Assembly (NCBI GenBank): GCA_001247695.2
Contig: LGRX02025811.1
Span: 1 to 64,000 of the forward strand
Reading direction: 5' to 3'
From: Cymbomonas tetramitiformis
Lineage: Eukaryota; Chlorophyta; Pyramimonadophyceae; Pyramimonadales; Pyramimonadaceae
Length of the DNA stretch: 64,000 nucleotides
Part shown: piece after piece, positions 42,723 through 54,079 of the stretch
How the letters are laid out: each line of letters starts with the position of its first letter
How positions within the stretch are numbered: the first letter of the stretch is position 1
The notes under the pieces: generated by a model
Database searches by the model: none
Told to the model about the DNA's origin: nothing
The model's input: only the letters and a program-made list of their open reading frames with translations
Position numbers and translations under genes: made by a program

Positions 42723-42989
42723 TGCCGCATCTATATCATTGAACCATGATCCTGGGATTTGAACCACCACGGATAGGTCTACTTGCTCTTGCCCTGGATA
42801 TTTTTTCAGCACTTCACAAGGAAGCGCACTCTGGGTGTGTTTTTTCTGCGGGACTGCGGTCCACCTCATCGGGATCGGCATTTTGTTGGCTTGCTGTTGC
42901 ACGCCGTTCGAGGGAAACTTTACGCTTGGCCTTGGGCGGTTTCAATTTCGAGTTTGGAAGGCTGGTTTAAGGGTTTGGCGATCGGGCAC

Positions 42990-43265
42990 ACGGAAAGATC
43001 CGAGCATCCGACGGGGTTCGGATGCGGGTCCTCATTTTTTAAAGATCTGACGGATGCGGGTTCTGGAACATTTCAGACTTGTCGGATGCGGATCGGGCCG
43101 GGTTCTGGTGATACGCGAAATTGTCGGATACGGGTCCTGCCGTTTTATGAATTCGTCGGGTACGGATCGGGCCGGGTCCCGATGTCATCTTGACCCAACG
43201 GATACGGGTTCTGACAAAAACGATGACCCGGGTGTCGGATCCCGGGTCAGACTCGAATCCGTTGT
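42990..43265. repeat. Degenerate ggatacgggtcctg-type repeat
   Basis: Recurring cggatgcgggtcc, cggatcgggccgggt and cggatacgggttct words at roughly 35-40-base intervals. It runs directly into the plus-strand non-LTR ORF without a stop, so the first 70 or so codons of that ORF come from the repeat. Confidence 0.6.
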
Positions 43266-44364
43266 CGACACTGTGGTCATGTTCCCGGCTGTTCGGGCCA
43301 TGCTCCCGCACCTGGGGGCCCCGGAGGGGACGGAGGTCGGTGACCATCCGTTGGCGGCGGGCATGGTTGCGGCGATGGAGGACGTGCGGGGGGCACGCGC
43401 TCGGGTGGTGACCGCTTTGGGGGAGGGGCATCCGGTGCCGGAGAGCCTGCGGGTTCCGGAGGAGGCACCGGTTTGGGTGGGGTTCGGCTCTAGTCAGCCA
43501 ACGCGCCAGAAAGTGCTATCAAATTATCAACACGGTTCTGACTGGGTGCGCTTGTTTGCGGATGCGGCGAACTCCCCCGTTCGGGCTCGGTTGCTCAGCC
43601 TCTCTCGGGATGGCGCTACGGCGCACCTGAACGCCCTTCCTATGGGTGGGTTTGTCCTTCGGCCCGCTGCTGCAGTCATTGCGGTGTGCCTCCAGCTCGG
43701 GGCTGCCGTTCCCCTTGTTCGAGAGGTCTCGGCGGTCGGTACGGGACGTTGTACATGCGGGGAGGTGGTGGACGAGTTTGGCTCCCACTATCTAGCGTGC
43801 AACATGCAGGGGATGTTCGCCTATCGTCACGACGCGGTCCAAGACGTTCTTTATGAGATGTTGCGCAAGGTGTTTGACCCGGCTTCGGTGAAGCGCACGC
43901 ATGTTTATCACCGTAGCTACTCTCCGCGTTGGAGGCCGGACATCACGGTGCTTAACTACGACGGACGTGGGAGGCACCTCATCATTGGCGTTGTGGTCGG
44001 TTTTCCTTGTGCCCGGACCTACGTGGAGGGGGTTACGCCGCATAAGCTGGTACCCTTTGTAGTGGAAGTCTTTGGTGGCCTTGGAGTGCAGGCCAAGCAG
44101 TTCCTGCAGGATTGCTGTCTCAGACGGCAGGATCGGTTGGGTCCTGAGGTGGCTTCGGCGTCGTGGTCTACACCGACGTTTGCATCTTACTGGGGACAGA
44201 GAATCATGGTTGCTTTGCAGGGGGCGCAGGCCTTTGGCCTTTATGGCAGGGCCCTCGAGGACTTCCCTCAGCGAGCTCTTAGAGCTCCGGTGGGTTTGTG
44301 TTTGGGAATGTTCACCTCACCCTTTCCATCACCGCCGGGAGTGGTGATAATGATTGATGAGTGA
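43266..44364 (+). pseudogene. Non-LTR retrotransposon C-terminal fragment: zinc knuckle and restriction-like endonuclease
   Basis: Reads HLNALPMGGFVLRPAA, then CTCGEVVDEFGSHYLAC (C-x-C...H-x3-C knuckle, about 43752-43803), YRHDAVQDVLYEM, RWRPDITVL (about 43930-43957) and LVPFVVEVFGGLGVQAKQFL. This order is the post-RT region of REL-type non-LTR elements. It is 5' truncated: no RT precedes it. It ends at a stop at 44362-44364 and abuts the minus-strand fragment described next, tail to tail with that fragment's truncated end. Confidence 0.75.
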
Positions 44365-44369
44365 GTGGG

Positions 44370-46068
44370 CCCACCTCCTCCTCCACCCCCACCACCGCCA
44401 CCACCTCCCCTCGTTCTCCACTACCCCCACCAAGCCCACCACCCCCACCAAGCTCACCACCACCACGAAGCCCTCCACTTCCCTCTCCCAACCACTCCCG
44501 CATGCCCTCCGGGACACGGCCCGCAGCAAGATGGTTACAGACCTCCAACAGCGCGTCCCTCCCGCCGGAGACATGGACCACCCACAAGTGATCCCAATAA
44601 TCCCACCGCCACTGAGAGCTTCCTGGTCCCGAGGCTCGCGGCACGTTCCGCATGACGTCGTCAAACACCCTCCCATCCAACTTGATAGCCTGCTCCTGAA
44701 GCTCCCGCCGCCGATCCCCTTCGACCTCCTGCCTCCTGCCGGTCCCCGCCTGATGCAGCTGCTCCAGCCTCCGCAGCGCAGGGTCTCCTCCGTCGCCGGA
44801 GCCAGCTTGGCCAACTCCAGCCTTTTCGCCGCATTCCCCTGCTGCCCCACCTTCACCAGCTGCACCGCATCCCGCAGAACCGCTCCTCCCCCGCATCCGC
44901 CATCACCCGACGACCCTCCGGCGCCTCGGCAAAAAGGCCCTCCCACTCCCCCCGCATGAACCTCGCACTGCTCCCGGATAACCTGCGCCACACCCTTCTT
45001 CAGCCCTAGCGGAACCGACTGGAGTACCAAGCGCGGGACCAAAAAGAACAGCTTGTACGCCTCGAGATCCTCCGGGTCCACCCGCATCCTCGCCAGCGCA
45101 ACCATGACACACTCGGTGAACAGCCCCCGCAGCCGCTTGGGGACCATCAAGGAGGGACAGTCACTGACAGCGCAAGCCCCCACACTCATCCCCCGCAACC
45201 ACTCCCACCCCGCCCCCCTTGCTCACCAGCGCCCATGCCCCCACCCGCCCCCACCGAGCGTCCGCCTGCTCCCGCTGCCGCCCATCACGCCCCCACCCTC
45301 GCCTTCCACCCGGACCGGCTCGCAACGCTGAGCGACGCCAGCCGCACAGCCCCCACCCCTCGAGCGATGCTGGCGCATGCCTGTCTCCGCAAGAATGGCC
45401 CCACAACTAGCCTCAGGGCACCGCGTCAGTCCCTCCACGGACAGCAAGCGGTTCGACGCATCCGGATGGCAACGCCGGAAGTGCTCCGTCAAGGCCCGCC
45501 TGCTCGCAAGGCGCCCCACAGTGCACCCATCCACCGGACACACCACCGCCCCGCCCCGCTCCGCCCACCACCCCGCCCGGGCCGCTCGCCGCTTCCTCCC
45601 GGACCCCCTGAGCTGCAGCACTCGCACACCCGGCCCCGCCTCTGACACCTCCAGCCGGAGCGAGAGATGAGGTTCCTCCACACCCCCCCGCTTCCCACCA
45701 ACACCCCACCCTCCTGACCACCCACACCAGCGGCCACGCCTCCCCACCAACCCCACATCCCCAGCACCAACCATCCCCCCGCCTCCCCCGCCGCCATCTC
45801 CCTGAGGCAGCCGCCGCCAACCCATGAGCAGGCCCTTCTCAACCTCCCTGCTCCAACTGCCAACCGCCTCCACCGTGGTCTGGCGACCACCATTCCGCCT
45901 GAAAAGCCGGTCATCGTGCCCCCCCGGGCCCCTCGGCTCGCCCTCCAGAAACACCTCCTCCCTCACTGGGTTCCCATCAAAGTACTCAATCACCGTCACA
46001 CCCTCCCCAGAACCCCCCGCCCCCACCCGCCCACCAAACCAATCGCTCGCCCGGCCAGAACACCTCAT
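44370..46068 (-). pseudogene. Non-LTR retrotransposon N-terminal part: C2H2 zinc finger and start of RT domain
   Basis: From 46068 leftwards: a Gly/Arg-rich leader, then two Cys/His fingers, CPVDGC...HFRRCH and CPEASCG...MRQHR (about 45541-45360), as at the N-terminus of R2/NeSL-like elements. A TGA follows (about 45223), then in the same frame CVMVALARMRVDPEDLEAYK and FFLVPRLVLQSVPLG. After a frameshift near 44930 comes the pre-RT segment VFDDVMRNVPRASGPGSSQW with LAAGRVPEGMREWL (to about 44480). The catalytic RT is absent. It may be the 5' half of the element whose 3' half is at 37279-39275. Confidence 0.7.
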
Positions 46069-46975
46069 TCAGGGTGCCCACTTGAAGCACCCCCACCCCT
46101 GCCACCGCTGAGCCCCCTAACATTTACACCATCTACAATATTTACACTATGCACAAGCCCCTCATTCGCCTGATTACTTCCTACCTCAGAACTCATCGAA
46201 GTCACCGCCCAGTGACGCTCACCGCCTGCCACCGAGCAAAAAAACCCTAAACCTAAAGCGAACCAACAAACAGCATCCGGAAACTCACCGCCATGTAAAT
46301 TGCAACCGGTCGTGGCCTCGGGAGTCCTGCCTCTCACCCCGGGGGACAGGTGCTATCCCCCCAAGCAGAGCATCCGTCATATTCACAAAACAAGAATATT
46401 TTGATACTGGGTGGAAAGCTGGGTAGACCTGGTGCTCAACTATGCCTACCGCGCAGAGGGCTGTAGTACTACATGTGGCTTATAACCGCGCCCAGAAGGT
46501 CTCCAGTACCCTATGTAAGCCAATGCCACCAGTGTAAAATCCATCCGCTGTCGGCTCCTATACACAACTCGAACGACACGTGTGTGCGAAATCCCAGACA
46601 GGGTTCGGACCGTAGAGAGCAACGGCAAGCGACGACCACCACACAAGTGCGGATCCGTCCTTACGAGCCCGGGTCCAAACCGCACCCAACCGGCACTACA
46701 AGCACACCAAGCTCAACGGAAAATACATCCCACACAACACAAACCACACAAACAACACAAGCCACTCAACCAACACCACCACCAACCCTAGCCGTGTGGG
46801 GGGGTTCTACCCCTCAGCCGGCTAACGCTCCTCCCGCATTCTTTGTTTCCGCGCCAATCCGGCGCGGGTTAGGCCCCGGGGAGAGACTGTGTGTGCTTGG
46901 TGAGTGTGCGCGCGCAGGTGTGGGAATGCACCGCCCTGGTGATAAGACGGCAGGGGTAGCATTGAGTATGCAAAG
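46069..46975. other. Intron sequence of mosaic gene, no gene recognised
   Basis: Possible 5' UTR of the minus-strand non-LTR element, then AC-rich low-complexity sequence (46690-46790). Diverged similarity to 58640-58690 begins at about 46925. Confidence 0.45.
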
Positions 46976-47039
46976 CATACAAATCATGGCTGCCGTGGAC
47001 AACAGTCTTCTTAGGGCAGTAGTAGGGTCGATTGCATAC

Positions 47040-47534
47040 CGTATATGCGCTCATCCGCATCCGCACTTTGATAAAGTTGGACACCAACACGCATAGACAT
47101 ACGACGATGCCAGCTTTTTGGATAGATACGAACATAGCGTGTCAGAATGGGACTTTCAAAGTAGGCATACGCCCGCTCGTCACTGGGTGCATGTACCGAA
47201 TTTCCTGGAAATATGGCCATGTTGTCCACCCACTTCCAGCCTCCATCGAAATGCGCATAAACGCAGAATGTCGTCACTCTTTGCTGGCTGGAGCCGCGCC
47301 GCGGTTGAATGACAACTCCACTCACAACCCGCTCTATGTCCAAATCCATCTGGTGCCAACGGCCCCAATCGCTGCGAGATGAAAGCCAGGCCTCCGGCGA
47401 GTCCAGGCGACCGGTATTATACCTATATCCTTGTCGATCACGGTAAGCTGCTTCTGTTGCATGCCGCCGGTCATAGGGGGGGTTGAATTCGACGCTGCTG
47501 GCGGACTGCTGCGGATAGGTGATTCCGAGGCTCC
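47040..47534 (-). CDS. Mosaic gene exon: complete discoidin (F5/8C-like) domain
   Basis: 495 bases, phase 1 to phase 1 (acceptor ctccag, donor TACG|GTATGC). Reads YNTGRLDSPEAWLSSRSDWG, WHQMDLDIERVVSGVVIQPR and YVRIYPKSWHRRMSMRVGV, which are the strand signatures of a discoidin fold. These domains bind carbohydrate or phospholipid outside the cell. The next exon on the minus strand is 10.4 kb away at 36636, beyond the retroelement-filled intron. Nearly identical to 58749-59243. Confidence 0.85.
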
Positions 47535-47835
47535 CTGGAGGATGTGTCCCACGGCAACGCAAACCATGGATACACACATGCACACACACGTCAGTGCTGC
47601 TGGCATTTTGTGGCATTCTGCTGGTATGCTTGCTTGGATACTGGTCAAATACTTAGCCGAGCGATCACCGTGTATACTCCCTCACCACTCTTGCTTGCTT
47701 TGGACATTTAGGGACATCCCGCACAATCATGATTCAAGGTTGTACCGTACAGGACCCTACGTTCGCTATCCACAGTAGTCGCAGATACGCAGCTAGCAAG
47801 ATGGTGTGCAGTTGATGGGTAGAGTACGTGCTCAC

Positions 47836-48180
47836 CTCCGCCATGTGTGAGCAGCCCCGCGCGCAAGGCGATTCGCAAGGTCCACATTTCCGGGCAGATG
47901 CGAATGTATCTTGCAATCACCGCAACGTCAAACTCGCTCACCTTGAAGGTGCTCGCGTCAACATTTCCTAGAAAAACACGCCCGTCATCCACCTGCGTCC
48001 AGTTGGCTCCATCGTTGCTCGCCTGCACAGTGTATCCTGTCACATGGCCGCCATACTTCCCGGGCACGGCATGGCCTTGTGTGACCACGCCATGAATGGA
48101 GCGTACAGAGCCAGCGTCCATCTCGTGCCATGATGGCTGCGGGCGTGTAGTCCTCCACTTCGCAATGTCATCACCAGCAT
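47836..48180 (-). CDS. Mosaic gene exon: C-terminal half of a discoidin domain
   Basis: 345 bases, phase 1 to phase 1 (acceptor gccag, donor GGAG|GTGAGC). Reads WHEMDAGSVRSIHGVVTQG, VTGYTVQASNDGANWTQVDD and ARYIRICPEMWTLRIALRAG. Only the second half of the fold is here; the matching first half (SSVWNNDAAGTGNNQGRLSS) lies inside the giant exon to the right. Copy at 59545-59889. Confidence 0.83.
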
Positions 48181-48887
48181 CTGGCGTGCAGCATCACACA
48201 CAAATTGTCGACAACAAGGATGGGAATTTTGATGAATCAATTGAACACTGGTATCAAAGTACAATCGATTGTGACTCCAAATAAGCAGGATTGTCATCTT
48301 GCCAACTTACAATCGAAACAGATTTCAACTTCGACTACTAACTGAATGTAATCGAATCGATTTGTGTAGTGAGGGAAACACAATCAAACAGGTTACATAC
48401 GATAGCTAATGTACACCAACCAAATCGGTTTTGGGAATGCTATTTTCAAAATGACACAAACACGGCAAATCGATTTGGACACCCAACACAATCTTGATAT
48501 AGCTCGTGACGATGTTGCTTCATAAATCGTTAACAACAAGCAAACAACCCCATCCATCAGCAATAACATGATCAACGCCACACTGCTGTTCAATAATGCC
48601 CCCAAACACGCATACATGTTGTACTTCCTTACTCATCACAACATGCCTACGTCAAGTAATGCAATATAAAGTGTGAATATTGATGCAGCCTCATCATACC
48701 CATCTGTCACTGCACGCGTACAAGGGTCTGCAAAATCCCATTTGCAACCAGCGGTCCCAACGCGAACACATTTGACCATCACTCAAAGAAGGATCCGAGT
48801 ACTGTAGAGAAAGGCAAGGTCATCGGTCATCAGATTCCCCGCTCTTCAAAATGCAAACTAAACTAACGCATCAGCATACTACATTTA

Positions 48888-48944
48888 TGCATCATCATCA
48901 TCATATACATATATATATATATATGTATGTATGTACGTACGCAC
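48888..48944. repeat. ATC/TA/TATG microsatellite at intron start
   Basis: (ATC)n, (TA)n and (TATG)n runs directly downstream of the giant exon's donor. The corresponding tract at 60600-60671 is 18 bases longer, which accounts for the change in spacing between the two copies from 11709 to 11727. Confidence 0.85.
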
Positions 48945-51900
48945 CTGCCGACTTATCAGAAGCGTAGAAGTTGATGGCGCCAAGTGAAAACCATACGCCA
49001 TTATCGTGATTGTTGTACATCATCAGCCTCCAGCAAGCAGCGTGGTACTCCGGGAATTCAAAGACCTGACTGGCCACAGTGCGAGCACCTGTGCCAGAGT
49101 ACACGGCTACCCATGGTCCCGACAGGGTCTCTGCAGCTTGAAACGCGAAGCTCCGGAATTGATAGCCAGTGGGCCATGAGGGGTTGCCTCTAGTAGCAAT
49201 TGCCGACAAAGTGACGTTGGTCCGAAAATCAAATGCAACCCACTGATTGTGTCGACCGCGCCCCGAATGCCAGGCACTTCCCACGTCTCTGTCATTCAGC
49301 ACATTTTCAGGTGGATACGAATTGCTGTAAACGCCGCTTCGATAACTCGGGTCATTGGCCGTCCACGAGAGATTATTCTCCAGCCAGCCTTCGGCCACTG
49401 TAGCAGCCTCGTCGTCAGGAGAGAAGAAACAGATCCGTTGCACGCCAGCAGTGACGCTGCTGCTGATGCTCTCATCATGCTGATGACCACCGTGAAGTGC
49501 GGAGATGGTGATATTGACATAGCTTGTTCGAACTGCAGACAGAGAATATGTTGCTGTGGAGCAGTCATTTGGCACATTGTTCACGTGCTGTGTGCTCCCA
49601 TCGCTGAATGCAATCACCAGCGCCTGGCTCCTGCTGCTGGCGCCAACGCCACACATGTTGACAAACTGCATGCTGCCAATGGTGATGTTACGTCTAAACT
49701 GGACCTGTATCCAAGCGCCGATTCCTTCATTGTGAGTGCGCCATTCACTTGGGCTGCTGCTGTCAAAGGCATTGGTGCAGGTGTGGCTGCTGGAAGACTG
49801 GCTTGAAGCGGAGCATTGAATCTCATCGAACCCTAATACTCCACACTCGAGGGGGTAGGATTCTGAGTCATCTGCCATCCAGCCAAGGGGTGACGACAGT
49901 CGACCTTGATTATTCCCGGTGCCTGCCGCGTCGTTATTCCATACAGATGAGGACTTGCGCGCTGAGTCCAGGGGATTGATTTCGCCCATGGGAGAGCCAC
50001 TGATTGTCACCTCTTCATCCAGCTCGATCATCGACCCCTCTAGATCGATGTAGCTATTCAGCAAAACGTGGCTTTGAGCACCAAAACGCACCACTCCGTT
50101 TGATTGGCTCCTCAAACAGGTGCTCACACCGTAGCCTCCCAGTGTTATATTACGATTGCCGGTGAAATATACATCTGAGCTGCTTGTGATGTCCACCATG
50201 CCACCCACGTCAACCACACCCTGCGTGCCAATCACCATGCTACTACTATCGTTGATGCCTATGCGTACAGTGGAACTGTCGGATGCACTCAGCGCAAGCT
50301 CTTCATTCTGAGAATTCACATTACGTCGATGACCAAAGCTGCGCACGGTGCTCATTAGTCGATCGCAGTGGATGCATACCACATCGCATTCTAAGTGCAC
50401 TGTCGAGCCACCAGACGCAATCAGATCTTCACCCAAAGTCGTCTCGCTTCCACTTTCCACACTCAGCCCAGAGCCTCCAGCCGCGCTCAGTCTGCCGCCA
50501 ATCACCATACTGCCACCAGAAAGTGCAGTCAGTGTCGAGCTGCTGGACACACTCATTGCAGCTCCCACAGTGGTGTTCCCGCCGCTGTGTACAGTCAGCG
50601 CTGAGCTGCTGGAAACACTCATTGCAGCTCCCACAGTGGTGTTCCCGCCGCTGTGTACAGTCAGCGCTGAGCTGCTGGAAACACTCATTGCAGCTCCCAC
50701 AGTGGTGTTCCCGCCGCTGTGTACAGTCAGCGCTGAGCTGCCGGAAACACTCATTGCAGCTCCCACAGTGGTGTTCCCGCCGCTGCTCACATTGATAGTT
50801 GAGCGGCCAGAAATGTGCAGATATTTGGTCACGTTGCTGCTGCTGGCACTCTGAATGGTTACCGCAGAGCTTCCTGAAATTGTGAGCCCCTGTCCCACTT
50901 CGCTGCTGCTACTCTCATTATTCCCAAGGCTTGCAATATTCACCGTGGATGTGCCCGAAACACTCATCGCGCTCCCCACCCGCACACGACCATTATGGCC
51001 ATATATGTCCACAACAGAGGTGCCTGTGGCGGTCAGACCATGGCCAACCTCCACAGATGAGCTGCTGTTGAGCTGTGCAGTGCATAGCGTTCGGGCAGCT
51101 ACGCCATGACCAACTCGCACTTCGTCCCCCACCATGATGAGGCGGTCTCTGTCGTGCAAGTTCACTGCATGTGTCACATGGATCAACCCGAGACCAACGA
51201 TGGTCAAGCTGCATCGGTCGTTCAGGTACACGTTGCCACCAATATCTGCAGAGGAAGAGCTGTGGATGTCAACTGTGGATCCTGAATTCCGGACTTCGAG
51301 CCCACCCGTGCTCACTGATCGGCCTCTGACGTACACTGTACTGCCGGTGCTGACATAGGTAGATGGCTCAAGCATGACATCGACAGCGCTGCTGCCCAGC
51401 CTGAATTGGGTGGTACTGACCCAATCGCTATCGAAGTGTACGCGCCAGTTCCTGTCTCTGCGCACCTGAGGCGCTTCCCACACAAAAGAGTTCATGCTGA
51501 ACTGAATACGGCGATATCCATGACCTCCGGCGCCATAGTAGTCACAGGTATTGAAGTCTAGTGGAGCATCGACGAGGGAGGTGCCCCCGCCCTGCATGTG
51601 TATCCAGTGCTCGTTGTAGTGGCCTGTCTTGCCCTGGATGCAGAGCGTGAGCTTGCCCGTGTTCGCAAGGGCGCTGCGGAAGTACATGCGCCCCGTGTTG
51701 GTGTGGTGCCCTGTGAAGTAATGCTCCAGTATCATCTCCCCGGTGTTCTCCACGCTGTACTGTGGCGCTGAGCTCCCGGATTCAAACGACCCAAAATACA
51801 TGTCCCCATTTATCGTGCCCGTGAGTCTCCTGCGCCTGCCGCTGACCTCGGGCGCGCCAGTGCTGTCCACCTTGGCTGTCCCGACGAAATCTGGCAGCTC

Positions 51901-53498
51901 TTGGCCGTCACTGTCATATCCGAATGTCATGTTGTCATCTGGGTCACTGATGCTGGCATCGTCCTCCAGGTCGATGTCATAGTCCATCTCAAGCGCCACA
52001 TCTTGCATTGCATGGTAATATCGGAAGTAATCCAGCTGGCTATAATACAGGTACTCCCTCGCCACGTCAACGGCTGTGCCATTGCTCGCGTACAAGTCCG
52101 TCAACTCTGGAGTTGGCTCCGTGTGGTCGGTGCTCTCCCAGCGTCCGTCCTCCACATTCCAAACATAGATGTACCCGTCGGTCAGATTCAGACAAATCCA
52201 TACACCATCTTGGTTTTCTGCTTTCTGCATGTGTCCCAGCTTGTCATTGTAGTAATAAAACCCGTACTCTTGGGCTATGCGTGTATCATTTCCATTATCA
52301 CTAATAATGCTATCACTGTCCATATCAGAGCTGTCTTGAAACTGGTCCTGTTCTTGATAGAGTTCACCCTCAGAATTGCCAAAATACTCCACCATACGCA
52401 CCATGTCCGGTTCTTCGTAATAAGGGTCGAAAACAGAGGAACGTGCTACAAGGTTGTCATCTTTATCCGAGTCTGCTAAACTATCAGCACTCGCGGCAGT
52501 CAAAGTATCACCAACAGCAGAAGATGGCTCATCGGTCAAGTATGGCTCCGTATGGTCCTTGTCTATGGCACCGTTTTCAAACGTTGATTGGCCTGTAGTA
52601 TCCACCGGCTCAGTCGAGTCCTTCTCAGCCGTATGCAGCTGCCTCCTCGTGTGACGACTATTTTTGTTTCCGCGCCTACTACTGCTCTCAAGCAGGCCAC
52701 CGAAACGTTGGCTGTGTGTCATCAGTGGAGGGCTAATGCTGCGCACGTCGTCCATTACATGAAGTCCATAAAACGTATCCACATCGAGACCATAGAAAGC
52801 ATCGCTTGATGGGCCGATGGTGTCCGCGGTAAAGTCACGTTGCCTCCAATCATCCGTTGGAATCCTCCCAGAATTTCTTTCGATCCACCCTGTGAATGCG
52901 GCATCGTGTGTGTCGATGCGCCCGTTCCGCAGGCTGAAGTTCCCGTGATTCACCAAGTTGCCGAAGAAGTCCTTCATGCCAACATCCATGCTGCCTGTAT
53001 TCACCACCTGCACTGCACTGTCCAGCGCCCACGAGTCCACAATGCCTGCGCACTGGAGGATCCCTGAGTTGTCAACCCCGATGGCACCACTCAACTTGAG
53101 GCAGGAGCTTGCAAACACAATCTCTGCTCCCGGGGCATTCACAAGCATAGCAGAGGTGTTTTGCATGCTGCGAGAGCCTGCCAGTGCAAGTTGCCCATCC
53201 ACGTCGATACGGCCACGGTTCTGTATCATGAGGCTGCCTACGTTATATGCTCCGCTCTCGACACTCAATCGATTGTGTGTGGTCCATGCCCCATCTCCTT
53301 GCACTTCTCCATTCACCCATAGTGTGTCAAACGAGCTTAGAGTTCCACTCAGCTTCAGTGAGCTTCCGCCTTTTATCACCGCCAAGCCACTGATCTTGAC
53401 CGTCGCGTTTGCCGGAATGACGATATGCGGGCTGCTTTGTGGTCCTCCAAGAAATAGCACATTTGTCTCAGTGTGCCCGGAAGGAAAGCGTATGCAAC
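48945..53498 (-). CDS. Mosaic gene giant exon, 4554 bp: beta-helix-like repeats and discoidin domains
   Basis: 1518 codons without a stop, phase 1 to phase 1 (acceptor tgtgcag, donor GCAG|GTGCGT). From the N-terminal side: a beta-helix-like region (VIPANATVKISGLAVIKGG); an acidic Asp/Ser/Tyr-rich segment (about 52600-51850); a Ser/Gly-rich region with a perfect 66-bp (22-residue) repeat, SGGNTTVGAAMSVSSSSALT, at about 50540-50805; the first half of a discoidin domain (ARKSSSVWNNDAAGTGNNQG); then two more discoidin-like domains, ending in WRLMMYNNHDNGVWFSLGAI. Many N-x-S/T sites suggest glycosylation. The whole resembles a secreted or surface adhesin. A near-identical copy starts at 60672. Confidence 0.88.
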
Positions 53499-54079
53499 CT
53501 GCACACATCAAATGGTGCGTGCAAAACACCAACCAAGCTCAGCCCACCATTACCGCATCAGGAACAGGCCACGGCCGTGGCAAACTGCATGGAAGCAGCA
53601 ACAAGCCAAAAGCGAGTGGGCACCGAGCGAGCTGCTCCCCGCATCCACATTAACACGCACGTACACGGTAATAAAAATAAAGGCACACACTGAACGGCAT
53701 GAGGTTCGCCGACAAAAGCCAGCCCACCATCGTTCCAGTGGATCGGATGTGAGAAACGAAGCATTCAGGTACAGTACTTTACAGCTGCACTCAATGACAG
53801 ATGGAATCATCCCCGATCGACCCGGGGGACTTTTCGTGCCTCACTCGCACGTGCCGCGCGCAGAATTTATAATAGGAAGCATCATTCAGGCAAGGGGGAG
53901 CGAGCCATGGGGGAGGAACTGGTGGGAAAGGAAGAGGTGAATGCGAGAGGAACAAGGGGCAAACAACGGAGAGCTACAACACACAAAAGATACATGGATA
54001 CTGACGTGTGTCATTGTGTGACTATCACACGGACTATGCAAACCAATGGACGGACGATGGAAAATGCACGAAAGCATTA

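Noticed and set aside
42735..42775. B-box-like ggttcaaatccc on the minus strand as a tRNA
   Set aside because: No matching T-stem, D-arm or acceptor stem can be drawn.
43266..46068. Twin-priming inversion of one non-LTR element
   Set aside because: In twin priming the inverted 5' part lies upstream of the 3' part. Here it lies downstream of the plus-strand 3' fragment, so two separate events are more likely.
47011..49900. Plus-strand frames duplicated at 58741-61533
   Set aside because: They duplicate only because the minus-strand exons are duplicated; no motif on +.
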